From CAWAMD01 sp963783045 (lineage in GTDB: Bacteria > Actinomycetota > Nitriliruptoria > Nitriliruptorales > Nitriliruptoraceae): 64,000 nucleotides of DNA. The notes below the pieces were generated by a model. It was not told the DNA's origin. It made no database searches and was given only the letters and a program-made list of their open reading frames with translations. Position 1 is the stretch's first letter. Each line of letters opens with the position of its first letter. Below are positions 26,831 to 35,092 of the stretch, in pieces. Position numbers and translations under genes: made by a program. The DNA is taken from the NCBI GenBank assembly GCA_963783045.1, contig CAWAMD010000008.1:124001-188000 (forward strand), written 5' to 3'.

Positions 26831-28615
26831 GTGCGCGAGTACGCGACGACGGGCGAGGTCACGCTCGAGCCGAACGACCATCTGGTGCAGCCATTGATCG
26901 CGCACGCCGAAGCGACTCCGGCGCGACCGCTGCTCGCCTACCGTGCCGGCGATCGGTTCGTCGAGGTGTCGGCCGCGGACGTCCTCGAGCGGGTCCGCGC
27001 CCTGGCCAAGGGCCTCATCGGACTCGGCATCGAGAAGGGCGACCGTGTCGCGCTGATGTCCGGGAGCCGTCTCGAGTGGCCGCTGCTCGACTACGCGATC
27101 CTCACCGCCGGTGGCGTGACGGTGCCGATCTACGAGACCTCGTCGTCCGAGCAGATCGAGTGGATCATCAGCGACTCGGGTGCGGTCGGCGCGTTCTTCG
27201 AGAACGCCGAGCTGAAGGCCGAGTACGACGAGGTGTCGGCCGAGCTGTCGCACTGCCAGCACGTCTCCGTCATCGACGAGGGGCTCGACGGCCTCCTCAC
27301 AGCTGGCGAGTCCGTCACGACCGAGCAGCTCGACGAGCGCCTCGGGTCGGTCACCGTGGACGACCTCGCCACCATCATCTACACGTCCGGCACGACCGGC
27401 CGCCCGAAGGGGTGCCTGCTCACGCACGGCAACCTGCGGTGGGACGTGGTGAACACCGCGCGGGTCATCGGCGACCTGCTGCAGGGCGACGACTCGCAGC
27501 TGCTCTTCCTGCCGCTCGCGCACGCCTTCGCGAAGATCCTCATGCTCGCGAGCATCGAGCAGGGCGTCAAGGTGGGCATCGCCACGAGTCCGCACCACCT
27601 CATGGAGGAGATGCCCCTCTTCCGCCCGACCTACATCGCGGCGGTCCCGCGCATCTTCGAGAAGGTCTACTCGGGCGCACAGCAGAAGGCGCAGGCCGAC
27701 GGCAAGGGCGGGATCTTCGACAAGGCAGCCGACGTGGCCATCGAGTGGTCGCAGCAGGAGCAGGCCGGGGGCGCATCGCTCAAGAACAAGCTTCTCCACG
27801 CGATCTTCGATCGGCTCGTCTACACGCGGCTGCGTGAGGCCTTCGGCGGGAAGCTGCGCGCCGCCACGTCGGGCGGCGGTCCGCTCGGGCCGCGCCTGGG
27901 ACACTTCTTCCACGGGATCGGCGTGGACATCTACGAGGGGTACGGCCTGACCGAGACCAGCCCGGTGCTGACCGCCAACCGACCGAACCACTGGAAGATC
28001 GGGACGGTCGGCCAGCCCATCCCCGGCACGACGATCAAGATCGCCGATGACGGCGAGATCCTCGGCAAGGGCGGCCAGATCTTCCAGGGTTACCACGAGA
28101 ACGAGGACGCCACCCGCGAGGCCATCGACGACGACGGGTTCTTCCACACCGGCGATCTCGGCGAGCTCGACGACGACGGCTACCTGAAGATCACCGGCCG
28201 CAAGAAGGAGATGATCGTCACGGCCGCCGGCAAGAACGTCGCGCCGGCCGTGCTCGAGGAGCGGGCGAAGTCGCACACGCTCGTGAGCCAGGTCATGGTC
28301 ATCGGCGACAACCGGCGGTTCATCTCGGCCCTCGTCACCATCGACGAGGACGCGTTCCCCCAGTGGGCCTCGCAGCACGGCAAGGCGGGCAAGTCCGTCG
28401 CGGACCTCACCGACGACCCCGAGCTGCGCAGCGCGATCCAGGAGGCGATCGACCACGCCAACAAGGCGGTGTCCCGCGCCGAGTCGATCCGCGAGTTCGT
28501 CATCCTCCCGCAGGACTTCTCGATCGAGTCGGGGGAGCTGACGCCGACGCTCAAGATGAAGCGCAAGGTCGTGCACGACCACTACGCCGAGCAGATCGAG
28601 TCCATCTACGGCTGA
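26831..28615 (+). CDS. Long-chain acyl-CoA synthetase (FadD15-like, AMP-forming)
   Basis: The 594-residue adenylate-forming enzyme has the P-loop-like IIYTSGTTGRPKGCLLTHGN, the acyl-site YEGYGLTETSPVL, the hinge FFHTGDLGELDDDGYLKITGRKKEMI and a C-terminal lysine region (LTPTLKMKRKVV). It activates fatty acids to acyl-CoA, feeding beta-oxidation or lipid synthesis. The GTG at 26831 follows GAGGGG, and homology starts within 20 residues. It has a 546-bp upstream region and a hairpin after the stop, so it is likely monocistronic. Confidence 0.93.
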   Translation: MREYATTGEVTLEPNDHLVQPLIAHAEATPARPLLAYRAGDRFVEVSAADVLERVRALAKGLIGLGIEKGDRVALMSGSRLEWPLLDYAILTAGGVTVPIYETSSSEQIEWIISDSGAVGAFFENAELKAEYDEVSAELSHCQHVSVIDEGLDGLLTAGESVTTEQLDERLGSVTVDDLATIIYTSGTTGRPKGCLLTHGNLRWDVVNTARVIGDLLQGDDSQLLFLPLAHAFAKILMLASIEQGVKVGIATSPHHLMEEMPLFRPTYIAAVPRIFEKVYSGAQQKAQADGKGGIFDKAADVAIEWSQQEQAGGASLKNKLLHAIFDRLVYTRLREAFGGKLRAATSGGGPLGPRLGHFFHGIGVDIYEGYGLTETSPVLTANRPNHWKIGTVGQPIPGTTIKIADDGEILGKGGQIFQGYHENEDATREAIDDDGFFHTGDLGELDDDGYLKITGRKKEMIVTAAGKNVAPAVLEERAKSHTLVSQVMVIGDNRRFISALVTIDEDAFPQWASQHGKAGKSVADLTDDPELRSAIQEAIDHANKAVSRAESIREFVILPQDFSIESGELTPTLKMKRKVVHDHYAEQIESIYG

Positions 28616-28629
28616 CGCACGTCACGTCC

Positions 28630-28657
28630 GAGCCCGGTCGCCTGCGCGGCCGGGCTC
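28630..28657 (+). terminator. Hairpin terminator after the acyl-CoA synthetase gene
   Basis: GAGCCCGG and CCGGGCTC form a perfect 8-bp stem with a 12-nt loop starting 14 bp past the stop codon. Confidence 0.65.
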
Positions 28658-28662
28658 CGGCG

Positions 28663-28828
28663 TACGTAGTGCAGAGCCTGCGAGCGGTCTTCCCGTCCCG
28701 GCGCTGTCCGGGAGCAGGTCTGGCGGGCGCCGCTTGTTCCGGTCCTTCGCTTCCGGTCGGTCCCCGGCGTCTTCTTCGCCGGAGAGTCTGCTCGGCGTCC
28801 GCGCGCTCCAGCAGGCTCTGCACTCGTA
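28663..28828. ncRNA. Candidate structured RNA (about 166 nt), strand undetermined
   Basis: Three adjacent complementary blocks close the element. TACG (28663-28666) pairs with 28825-28828, AGTGCAGAGCCTGC (28668-28681) with 28811-28824, and GAGCG (28682-28686) with 28804-28808. That makes 23 bp with a single-base bulge and a 2-base bulge. Inside are a 6-bp hairpin (28696-28713) and a GCAG...TCT/AGA...CTGC helix (28714-28721 with 28783-28791). The second encloses a CCGG/CCGG hairpin and a 6-bp CCGGCG/CGCCGG hairpin (28764-28782). It does not match tRNA, SRP, RNase P or tmRNA motifs I know; a 6S-like RNA or a small inverted-repeat element are alternatives. Confidence 0.45.
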
Positions 28829-28904
28829 GTCTGCCCGACCCGCTCGGCGCTGGGAAGAGCGCGCGACCTGATCGCCTACCGGCGAACGCTGTGCGCGCGG
28901 TCCG

Positions 28905-28942
28905 CCGCTCGGGCGCGGCGGGCACCGCGACGGCCCGAGCGG
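28905..28942 (+). promoter_or_regulatory. Hairpin with a competing upstream pairing, ahead of the SNF2 gene
   Basis: CCGCTCGGGC (28905-28914) and GCCCGAGCGG (28933-28942) form a 10-bp stem. CCGAGCGGG of the right arm can instead pair with CCCGCTCGG at 28839-28847 (9 bp). The two structures exclude each other, as in attenuators. Function is inferred. Confidence 0.35.
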
Positions 28943-29063
28943 GTACCCTCTCCTGCTCACGCGGCAGGCGACCGCGCCCGGCGCCGATGCCGGGTCGTCA
29001 CGCCGGACACCCCCGGGACGCCTCCCCGGACACCCCTTCGAAGCCGGACCCGAAAGGACGACC

Positions 29064-32000
29064 TTGGACCGTCGCGACCACGCGGCCGCACGGCTCCCCG
29101 GTCGTCTGCAGCTGACCTTCCTCCCGGGCCGCGTCGCACCGGCCGGTGGGAGCCTCGCCCTGTGGGGCAGCGACGACATCGCAGCGGCGGCGACGCGCCT
29201 CGGCCTGCCGACCGGTGAAGCCGGGACGCTGCTGACCGTCCTGCCGGGCGACGACGGACGACCCGAGCCCGCCGACGTTCCGGCCCGGCTCGTGCCCGTG
29301 CTGCCGGCGGTGCGGGCCCTGGCCACCCTGCCGGCTGGCGACGAGTGGCCCGGCTGGGAACGGCCCTCCGCCAGCGTGCTGGCCTGGAGCGCCGCCGCGA
29401 AGCTGGCCCTCGAGGTGGTGGCCGGCGGTCGGCTGCTGCCGTCGCTGCGCGCCGGCGAGCGTGGCAACGTGGCGACGGCCCTGTGGCGGGGGATCGCCCC
29501 GTCGGACGGCCGGCTGGCGATGCTCGCCGACGCGCTGCCGCCTGCTGCGCACGCGCTGCGTCGCGGCGAGACCGGGGCCGTGCTGTGGGCTGCCGACGCC
29601 CTGCTGCGCGAGTTCCTCGACGCCGTCGCCGACGCCTGCGCACGGGAAGGGCGTCGGCCCGAGCTGGACCCGCGCCGGCGTGGGCCACGGCGCCCGTGGC
29701 CCGAGATGTGGGCCGCCGCGCTCGAGGGCAGCGACCCGACCGTGGAGCACCTGCGTCTGCCGGGCGAGGACCTCGCCGACGAGATCGAGGCGTGGGCCTC
29801 GCCGCTGCTCGGGCACGACGACCGCGGTGTCGCCCGGCTCGCGGTGCGGCTGCTCCCGCCACCGGCCGGATCCTCCAGCCGCGGGCCGGCCACCACCGGA
29901 CCGACCGAGCTCGAGGCCGCCGACGGTCCCTGGGAGCTCGTCTTCCTGCTCCAGGCCGTCGGCGGGGAGGCGAGCATCCGCGCCGCGGAGGTCTGGGACC
30001 ATCCGGGCGGCATCGTCGAGCTCGGCGACCGCCGCGTCGACGACCCGCAGGACACGCTCGTGCGTGGGCTGGCCGCCGCGGCACGCCTGTTCACGCCCAT
30101 CGACCGGGCGCTCTCGCAGTCGCGACCGGTCGGCCTCGAGCTGACCGCGGCGGAGGTGGCTGCCTTCCTCGGCGAGGGCGCCGACGCGCTGCGCGAGGCC
30201 GGGATCGGCGTGCAGGTCCCGCCCGAGCTGCGCCACGCGCAGGAGAAGCGGTTGCGGGCGCGGGTTCGGATCGGCGCCTCGACCGACACGGACGCCGGGG
30301 GTCGCGACGTGTCGAGCTTCACGCTGGCGGACCTCACCTCCTTCCGCTACGAGATCGCCCTCGGCGACGACACCCTCTCGGAGGACGAGTTCGCCGAGAT
30401 CGTCGCGAGCAACCAGCCGCTGGTGCGGTGGCGGGGCCAGTGGGTGCGCATCGACCGGGACGAGGCCGACCGTCTCGCGGAGCTCCACGGGGTCACCGGC
30501 ACCCTCTCGATCACCGAGGCGCTCGCCGCTGCCCTGTCCGGGCAGCGCGACACCGACGACTTCGGCTGGGTCGAGACGGTCGCCGCCGGCGACGTCGCCG
30601 CGCTCATCGACCGGCTGCGCGGGGTGGAGGCGCCCGACGAGGCACGCATCGTCGGGATCGAGGGGGACCTGAGGCCCTATCAGGAGCGCGGGGTCGCCTG
30701 GCTGCAGCGGCTCTCGGAGCACGGCATGGGAGGCGTGCTCGCCGACGAGATGGGGCTCGGCAAGACGCTCATGGCGATCGCCGTGCTCACCGCCAGGCCG
30801 TCGGACCGTCCGCACCTCGTCGTCTGCCCCACCTCGGTCGTGGGCAACTGGGAGCGCGAGGTCGCGCGGTTCGCGCCGGGCCTGCCGGTCATCCGCCACC
30901 ACGGTCCCGAGCGGGCGAACACGCGTCGTGCGTTCAAGCCGGGCCATGTCGTCGTGACGACCTACGCGCTGCTGCGCCGTGACATCGGGATGCTCGAGGA
31001 CGTGCGCTGGGACGTCGTCGTGTTCGACGAGGCGCAGCAGATCAAGAACGCCTCCTCGAAGGGGGCACGGGCCGCGCGGGCGCTCGAAGCCCGCACGCGC
31101 GTGGCCATGACCGGTACCCCGATCGAGAACCGCCTCTCCGAGCTCTGGGCGATCGTGGACGTGACCAATCCGGGGCTCCTCGGGTCGCAACGGGCCTTCA
31201 ACGAGCGCTACGCCGTGCCGATCGAGCGCTGGCGCGATCAGGAGGCGGCCACCCGTCTGAAGCGGTTGATCGCCCCGTTCGTGATGCGCCGGCTGAAGTC
31301 CGACCCGGACGTGGCCGTCGAGCTGCCGCCGAAGCAGGAGATCACGGTCCACTGCTCGCTCACGCGGGAGCAGGCCAGCCTGTACCAGGCGGCCGTGGAC
31401 GAGGCCTTCAGCGGCAAGGGGCTCGGCACCACGACCTTCGAGCGGCGGGGTCGGATCCTCGCGCTGCTGACGGCGCTGAAGCAGATCTGCAACCACCCGG
31501 CCCAGTACCTGCGCGAGGGCGGACGCCTCGCCGGTCGCTCCGGCAAGCTCGCGCGTGCAACGGAGATCCTCGGCGAGATCGTCGACTCCGGCGACCGCGC
31601 GCTGGTCTTCACGCAGTTCCGGAAGATGGGCGACCTCCTCGTCGACCACTTCGGGGCGGCGCTCGACCTGCCGGAGGTTCCGTTCCTGCACGGCGGCGTG
31701 CCGGCGTCCGGCCGCGACCGGATGGTCGCCCGGTTCCAGGAGGACGACGACGCGCCACCGCTGCTGATCGTCTCGCTGCGGGCCGGCGGGACCGGCCTCA
31801 ACCTCACCCGGGCCACCGAGGTCGTCCATTTCGATCGCTGGTGGAACCCGGCCGTGGAGGCGCAGGCGACCGACCGGGTGCACCGGATCGGGCAGACCCG
31901 CCCCGTCACGGTCCACCAGCTCGTCACGGCCGGGACCATCGAGGACCGGATCGCCGAGCTGCTCGACCAGAAGAAGGCGCTCGCCGATGCCGTGGTCGGC

Positions 32001-32099
32001 GAGGGCGAGGCATGGATCACCGAGCTCGGCGACGACGAGCTCCGGGAGCTCCTCGCGCTGAGCCGGGACGACATCGAGGACGAGGACGACGCGGCATGA
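29064..32099 (+). CDS. SNF2-family DEAD/DEAH helicase-like ATPase
   Basis: The 1011-residue protein has a poorly conserved N-terminal half (residues 1-500) and a C-terminal SNF2 motor. Motif I is ADEMGLGKTLMAI (about 560), motif II DEAQQIKN (about 653), motif III MTGTPIENRL, and motifs V-VI SLRAGGTGLNLT...DRVHRIGQTRPV. Such proteins translocate on double-stranded DNA. Bacterial members have roles in transcription recycling or DNA repair, or none known. The start is TTG at 29064, supported by AAAGGA and by a lack of other starts. Its TGA overlaps the next gene's ATG (ATGA). Confidence 0.92.
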   Translation: MDRRDHAAARLPGRLQLTFLPGRVAPAGGSLALWGSDDIAAAATRLGLPTGEAGTLLTVLPGDDGRPEPADVPARLVPVLPAVRALATLPAGDEWPGWERPSASVLAWSAAAKLALEVVAGGRLLPSLRAGERGNVATALWRGIAPSDGRLAMLADALPPAAHALRRGETGAVLWAADALLREFLDAVADACAREGRRPELDPRRRGPRRPWPEMWAAALEGSDPTVEHLRLPGEDLADEIEAWASPLLGHDDRGVARLAVRLLPPPAGSSSRGPATTGPTELEAADGPWELVFLLQAVGGEASIRAAEVWDHPGGIVELGDRRVDDPQDTLVRGLAAAARLFTPIDRALSQSRPVGLELTAAEVAAFLGEGADALREAGIGVQVPPELRHAQEKRLRARVRIGASTDTDAGGRDVSSFTLADLTSFRYEIALGDDTLSEDEFAEIVASNQPLVRWRGQWVRIDRDEADRLAELHGVTGTLSITEALAAALSGQRDTDDFGWVETVAAGDVAALIDRLRGVEAPDEARIVGIEGDLRPYQERGVAWLQRLSEHGMGGVLADEMGLGKTLMAIAVLTARPSDRPHLVVCPTSVVGNWEREVARFAPGLPVIRHHGPERANTRRAFKPGHVVVTTYALLRRDIGMLEDVRWDVVVFDEAQQIKNASSKGARAARALEARTRVAMTGTPIENRLSELWAIVDVTNPGLLGSQRAFNERYAVPIERWRDQEAATRLKRLIAPFVMRRLKSDPDVAVELPPKQEITVHCSLTREQASLYQAAVDEAFSGKGLGTTTFERRGRILALLTALKQICNHPAQYLREGGRLAGRSGKLARATEILGEIVDSGDRALVFTQFRKMGDLLVDHFGAALDLPEVPFLHGGVPASGRDRMVARFQEDDDAPPLLIVSLRAGGTGLNLTRATEVVHFDRWWNPAVEAQATDRVHRIGQTRPVTVHQLVTAGTIEDRIAELLDQKKALADAVVGEGEAWITELGDDELRELLALSRDDIEDEDDAA

Positions 32100-33028
32100 C
32101 GGTCGACCAGGGACGCGTGCGCTGGGGCGACGTGTGGCTACAGGCCGTCGGCGCCGGGTCGTCCTGGCTCGAGCGGGGACGACACGGTCGGCGCAGCGTC
32201 GACGGGCTGCAGGTCGAGCCGGGACGCATCACCGCACGCGTGCGAGACGGCCGGAGCCGCCCCCACCGGGTGACGATCACCGTGCCGACGCTCGACCGCG
32301 AGGCCTGGGACGCCGTCGTGGCGGCGCTCGCCGACGAGCTGCGGTTCACCGCACGGCTGCTCGAAGGGGAGCTGCCCACCGACATCACCGACGTGGCGGC
32401 CGGCGTGGGCGTGCAGCTCGTGCCGAGCAGCGACGAGATCGAGAGCAGCTGCACCTGCGGTGGCCGTCGCTGCCGGCACCTGGCTGCCGTCCACCACGCC
32501 GTCGCGGCGGCGCTCGACGTGGAGCCGTTCGGCCTGCTGCGCCTGCGGGGCCGCGACCGGGACCAGCTGCTCGTCTCGCTGCGCGCCACCCGGTCGCGGG
32601 CCCCGGCCGCCGACGCGCCGGCGGCGCCGGGTGAGCTCCGGCTCGAGGACCTCGCCGGCGTGGACCTCTTCGCGGCGCGTGGGGACATCGACGCCGTGCG
32701 GCTGCACCCGGTCCGTGCCGAGGAGCCGGGCGCGCTCCTGCTGCGCCTCGGCGATCCACCCGGCGTCGACGACCCGGTCGCGATCGAGGCGATCATGGCC
32801 CGGGCCGTCGACACGGCGTGGAAGCTCGCCGCCGGCGCCGGCACGCAGGCCGCCGACGAGGAGGTCCTGCTCGCCGAGCTGCGTGCGCAGCGGACGGGGA
32901 CCGCCGCATCCGTGGCGGAGGGCATCGGCTGGGACACCGAGCGCACCCGCGAGGAGCTCGATCGGCTCTTCGAGGAGGGGACGGTCATGCGCACGGGCAA
33001 GGGCGACCGGACGAAGTACCGCGCCTGA
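32096..33028 (+). CDS. SWIM zinc-finger protein
   Basis: The 310-residue protein carries a SWIM-type zinc finger, SCTCGGRRCRHLAAVHHAV (CxCx4CxH), at about residue 120. It ends in a winged-helix-like tail (EGIGWDTERTREELDRLFEEGTVMRTGKGDRTKYR). SWIM domains bind DNA or protein and often accompany SNF2 ATPases in bacteria. It overlaps the SNF2 stop by 4 nt, so the pair is translationally coupled and probably forms one complex. The RFTARLLEGELPTDI segment before the finger is typical of such partners. Confidence 0.88.
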   Translation: MTVDQGRVRWGDVWLQAVGAGSSWLERGRHGRRSVDGLQVEPGRITARVRDGRSRPHRVTITVPTLDREAWDAVVAALADELRFTARLLEGELPTDITDVAAGVGVQLVPSSDEIESSCTCGGRRCRHLAAVHHAVAAALDVEPFGLLRLRGRDRDQLLVSLRATRSRAPAADAPAAPGELRLEDLAGVDLFAARGDIDAVRLHPVRAEEPGALLLRLGDPPGVDDPVAIEAIMARAVDTAWKLAAGAGTQAADEEVLLAELRAQRTGTAASVAEGIGWDTERTREELDRLFEEGTVMRTGKGDRTKYRA

Positions 33029-33033
33029 GGCCC

Positions 33034-33070
33034 CGCCGGCGTAGGTTCGCTCGGCTGCAGGCCGCCGGCG
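33034..33070. terminator. Possible bidirectional terminator between convergent genes
   Basis: Two copies of the self-complementary CGCCGGCG (33034-33041 and 33063-33070) can pair as an 8-bp stem across a 21-nt loop between the SWIM and AtuA stops. Confidence 0.35.
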
Positions 33071-33088
33071 TCACGCCCGACCCGAGGG

Positions 33089-34891
33089 TCAGGCGGGAGC
33101 GTTGCCCTGGGCCGTGCGGCGCGTCTGGTCGGCCTCGAGCAGGGACGCCGGGACGTCGACGTGCCGGGCGCGGAAGAACTCGCCCAGCCCCTTGGCCTGC
33201 GGGTCGGGGCGGGTCGAGGAGGACACGCCCTCGCCGAGGAGCCCGACGATGACGACGTTGACGGCCCGGAGGTTCGGTAGCTCGTAGCGCTCGATCGGCA
33301 GGGCGGCGGCCTCCGGCAGCAGCGCACGGACACGCTCCTCGGTGAGGAACTCGGCGAGCCACGCGTAGCCCTCGTCGCTGCGGGCCCAGAAGCCCACGTT
33401 CGCGTTCCCGCCCTTGTCGCCGGAACGTGCCCCGATGATCGTGCCGAGCGGCACGTGGCGCGTCTCGCCGGCGGGGACCTCCGGCACGGCGACCGGCGAC
33501 GGGGTGACGTCGATCTCGGCGTCGGCGCGGCTCTGCACGATCGCGACCCGTTCGCCGTCGGGGGTGACCACGGTCTCGCTGACCACGTCCTTGCTGACGA
33601 GCGCCGGCCAGTAGATGCCGAACGGCGAGGCGTCCTCCGGCAGGGAGGTCATGGTGAAGCCCGGGTAGGACGACAGGGCGAGCTCGACGGCCATGCTCGC
33701 GAACGCCCGGCGGCCGATCGTCGCCGCGTCCATGTCCTTCACGGTCACCTGCAGGTGGGCGGTCGCCTCCTCGTTGTGGTCCGCGTCGGTCACGTCGTGG
33801 CGGATCAGGCGCATGTCGACCTGGTCGAGCGCGGCGAGGTCGAGCCGCTCGGCGATGGTGCGCTGCACCAGCTCGGCCTTCGCGTCGATGTCCAGGCCCG
33901 TCAGCACGAACGTCATGCTGTTGCGAAACCCACCGAGGGTGTTGATGCACACCTTCAGGTCGTCGGGCGCCGGTTCGCCACGCACGCCGGTGATACGCAC
34001 GCGGTCGGGCCCGTCGTCGGCGAGCTGGATCGTGTCGAACCGGGCGACCACGTCGGCGTTCGGGTAGCGGGGGCCGGCGATCTCGTAGAGCAGCTGCGCC
34101 GTCACCGTGCCGACCGACACGAGCCCGCCGCTGTCCGGATGCTTCGTGATGACACTCGAGCCGTCGGGACGCAGCTCGGCGATCGGGAACCCGGGATGGG
34201 TCAGCCCCGGCACCTCGCGGAAGAACGCGTAGTTGCCGCCCGTCGCCTGCGCCCCGCACTCGATCACGTGACCGGCGACGACGGCGCCGGCGAGCGCGTC
34301 CCAGTCGTCACGTGCCCACCCGAAGCGCCAGGCGGCCGGGCCGACGACCAGCGAGGCGTCGGTCACCCGCGGGCAGACCACCACGTCGGCGCCGGCGTCG
34401 AGCGCGGCCGCGATGCCCCAGCCCCCGAGGTACGCGTTGGCGGTCAGCGGCGGCATCGTCGACTCGGACAGCGGGCGTCCCGTGTCGAGGTGGGTCAGGT
34501 CGTGCCCGGCGGCCTGCAGGTCGTCGAGGCGGGGGAGCAGGTCGTCGCCCTCGATGTGGGCGATCCGGGTGTCGACGCCGAGCTCGACGGCCAGCTCCCG
34601 CAACCTCGCCGCGAGACCGGCCGGGTTGAGCCCACCGGCGTTGACGACGATCTTCACGCCGCGGTCCATGGCGAGGGCGAGGGTGTCCTTCATCTGACGG
34701 AGGAACGTCTTCGCGTACCCGGCGTCGGGATCCTTCTGCTTCCCACGCCAGAGGATCAGCATGGTCAGCTCGGCGAGGTAGTCGCCGGTGAGCACGTCGA
34801 TCGGACCGCCTTCGAGCATCTCGCGGGGCGCGTCGAACCGGTCGCCGTAGAAGCCGGAGGCGTTGGCGATGCGGAGCACGTCGTCGGACAC
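33089..34891 (-). CDS. AtuA family protein (acyclic terpene utilization-like)
   Basis: The 600-residue protein matches the AtuA family: IANASGFYGDRFDAPREML, VVNAGGLNP, NAYLGGWGIAAALDAGADVVVCPRVTDASL, HVIECGAQATGGNYAFF and a C-terminal domain with GARSGDKGGNANVGFWARSDEGY. AtuA is needed for citronellol/geraniol breakdown in Pseudomonas, but its reaction is not firmly known, and actinobacterial members probably act on acyl-CoA-linked branched substrates. The GTG at 34891 follows GAGGGAGAT. Two operator-like inverted repeats lie upstream. Confidence 0.88.
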   Translation of the reverse strand: MSDDVLRIANASGFYGDRFDAPREMLEGGPIDVLTGDYLAELTMLILWRGKQKDPDAGYAKTFLRQMKDTLALAMDRGVKIVVNAGGLNPAGLAARLRELAVELGVDTRIAHIEGDDLLPRLDDLQAAGHDLTHLDTGRPLSESTMPPLTANAYLGGWGIAAALDAGADVVVCPRVTDASLVVGPAAWRFGWARDDWDALAGAVVAGHVIECGAQATGGNYAFFREVPGLTHPGFPIAELRPDGSSVITKHPDSGGLVSVGTVTAQLLYEIAGPRYPNADVVARFDTIQLADDGPDRVRITGVRGEPAPDDLKVCINTLGGFRNSMTFVLTGLDIDAKAELVQRTIAERLDLAALDQVDMRLIRHDVTDADHNEEATAHLQVTVKDMDAATIGRRAFASMAVELALSSYPGFTMTSLPEDASPFGIYWPALVSKDVVSETVVTPDGERVAIVQSRADAEIDVTPSPVAVPEVPAGETRHVPLGTIIGARSGDKGGNANVGFWARSDEGYAWLAEFLTEERVRALLPEAAALPIERYELPNLRAVNVVIVGLLGEGVSSSTRPDPQAKGLGEFFRARHVDVPASLLEADQTRRTAQGNAPA

Positions 34892-34932
34892 CGGGATCTC
34901 CCTCGTCGGCGCGGGCGTGTCGGCCGTCGGAT

Positions 34933-34957
34933 GGAACGGATCAGACAATATCGTTCC
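34933..34957. promoter_or_regulatory. Inverted repeat GGAACG-N13-CGTTCC over a possible -10 box of atuA-like gene
   Basis: The repeat arms flank TATTGT on the minus strand (34945-34950), a plausible -10 hexamer 54-59 bp upstream of the GTG start. This position suits a TetR-like repressor site; no -35 is clear. Confidence 0.4.
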
Positions 34958-35019
34958 GGTGCCCGCCGACGCACGCCGCGGCACGGCTCCGCCGCCGGGC
35001 GGTGAAGGTCGGGCCGTTT

Positions 35020-35035
35020 GTCCAGCATGCTGGAC
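35020..35035. promoter_or_regulatory. Perfect 16-bp palindrome, candidate operator
   Basis: GTCCAGCATGCTGGAC is a perfect palindrome in the gap between ctaG and the AtuA gene, 129-144 bp upstream of the AtuA start. Its length and symmetry fit a dimeric GntR/IclR/TetR-type site. It has no loop, so it is not a terminator. Confidence 0.5.
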
Positions 35036-35092
35036 GTTCCGCCCGAGTTGAGCAACGCCGGCGGGGCTGTGAGGTCGGCGGGGGCCGGTGGC

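Larger units (their letters stand above)
28616..29063. other. Intergenic region, 448 bp, with terminator, branched fold and switch-like hairpins
   Basis: No gene is visible. In order it holds a terminator hairpin (28630-28657), a long interrupted helix enclosing smaller hairpins (28663-28828), competing pairings (28839-28943), and the ribosome site (AAAGGA) of the SNF2 gene. The density of complementary segments is far above that of the other gaps in this window. Confidence 0.75.

Noticed and set aside
28663..28828. The structured element as a tRNA, SRP RNA, RNase P RNA or tmRNA
   Set aside because: No TPsiC-type GTTCGA segment, no SRP AGGTC...GGAAGGAAGCAGC motif, and too short for RNase P or tmRNA.
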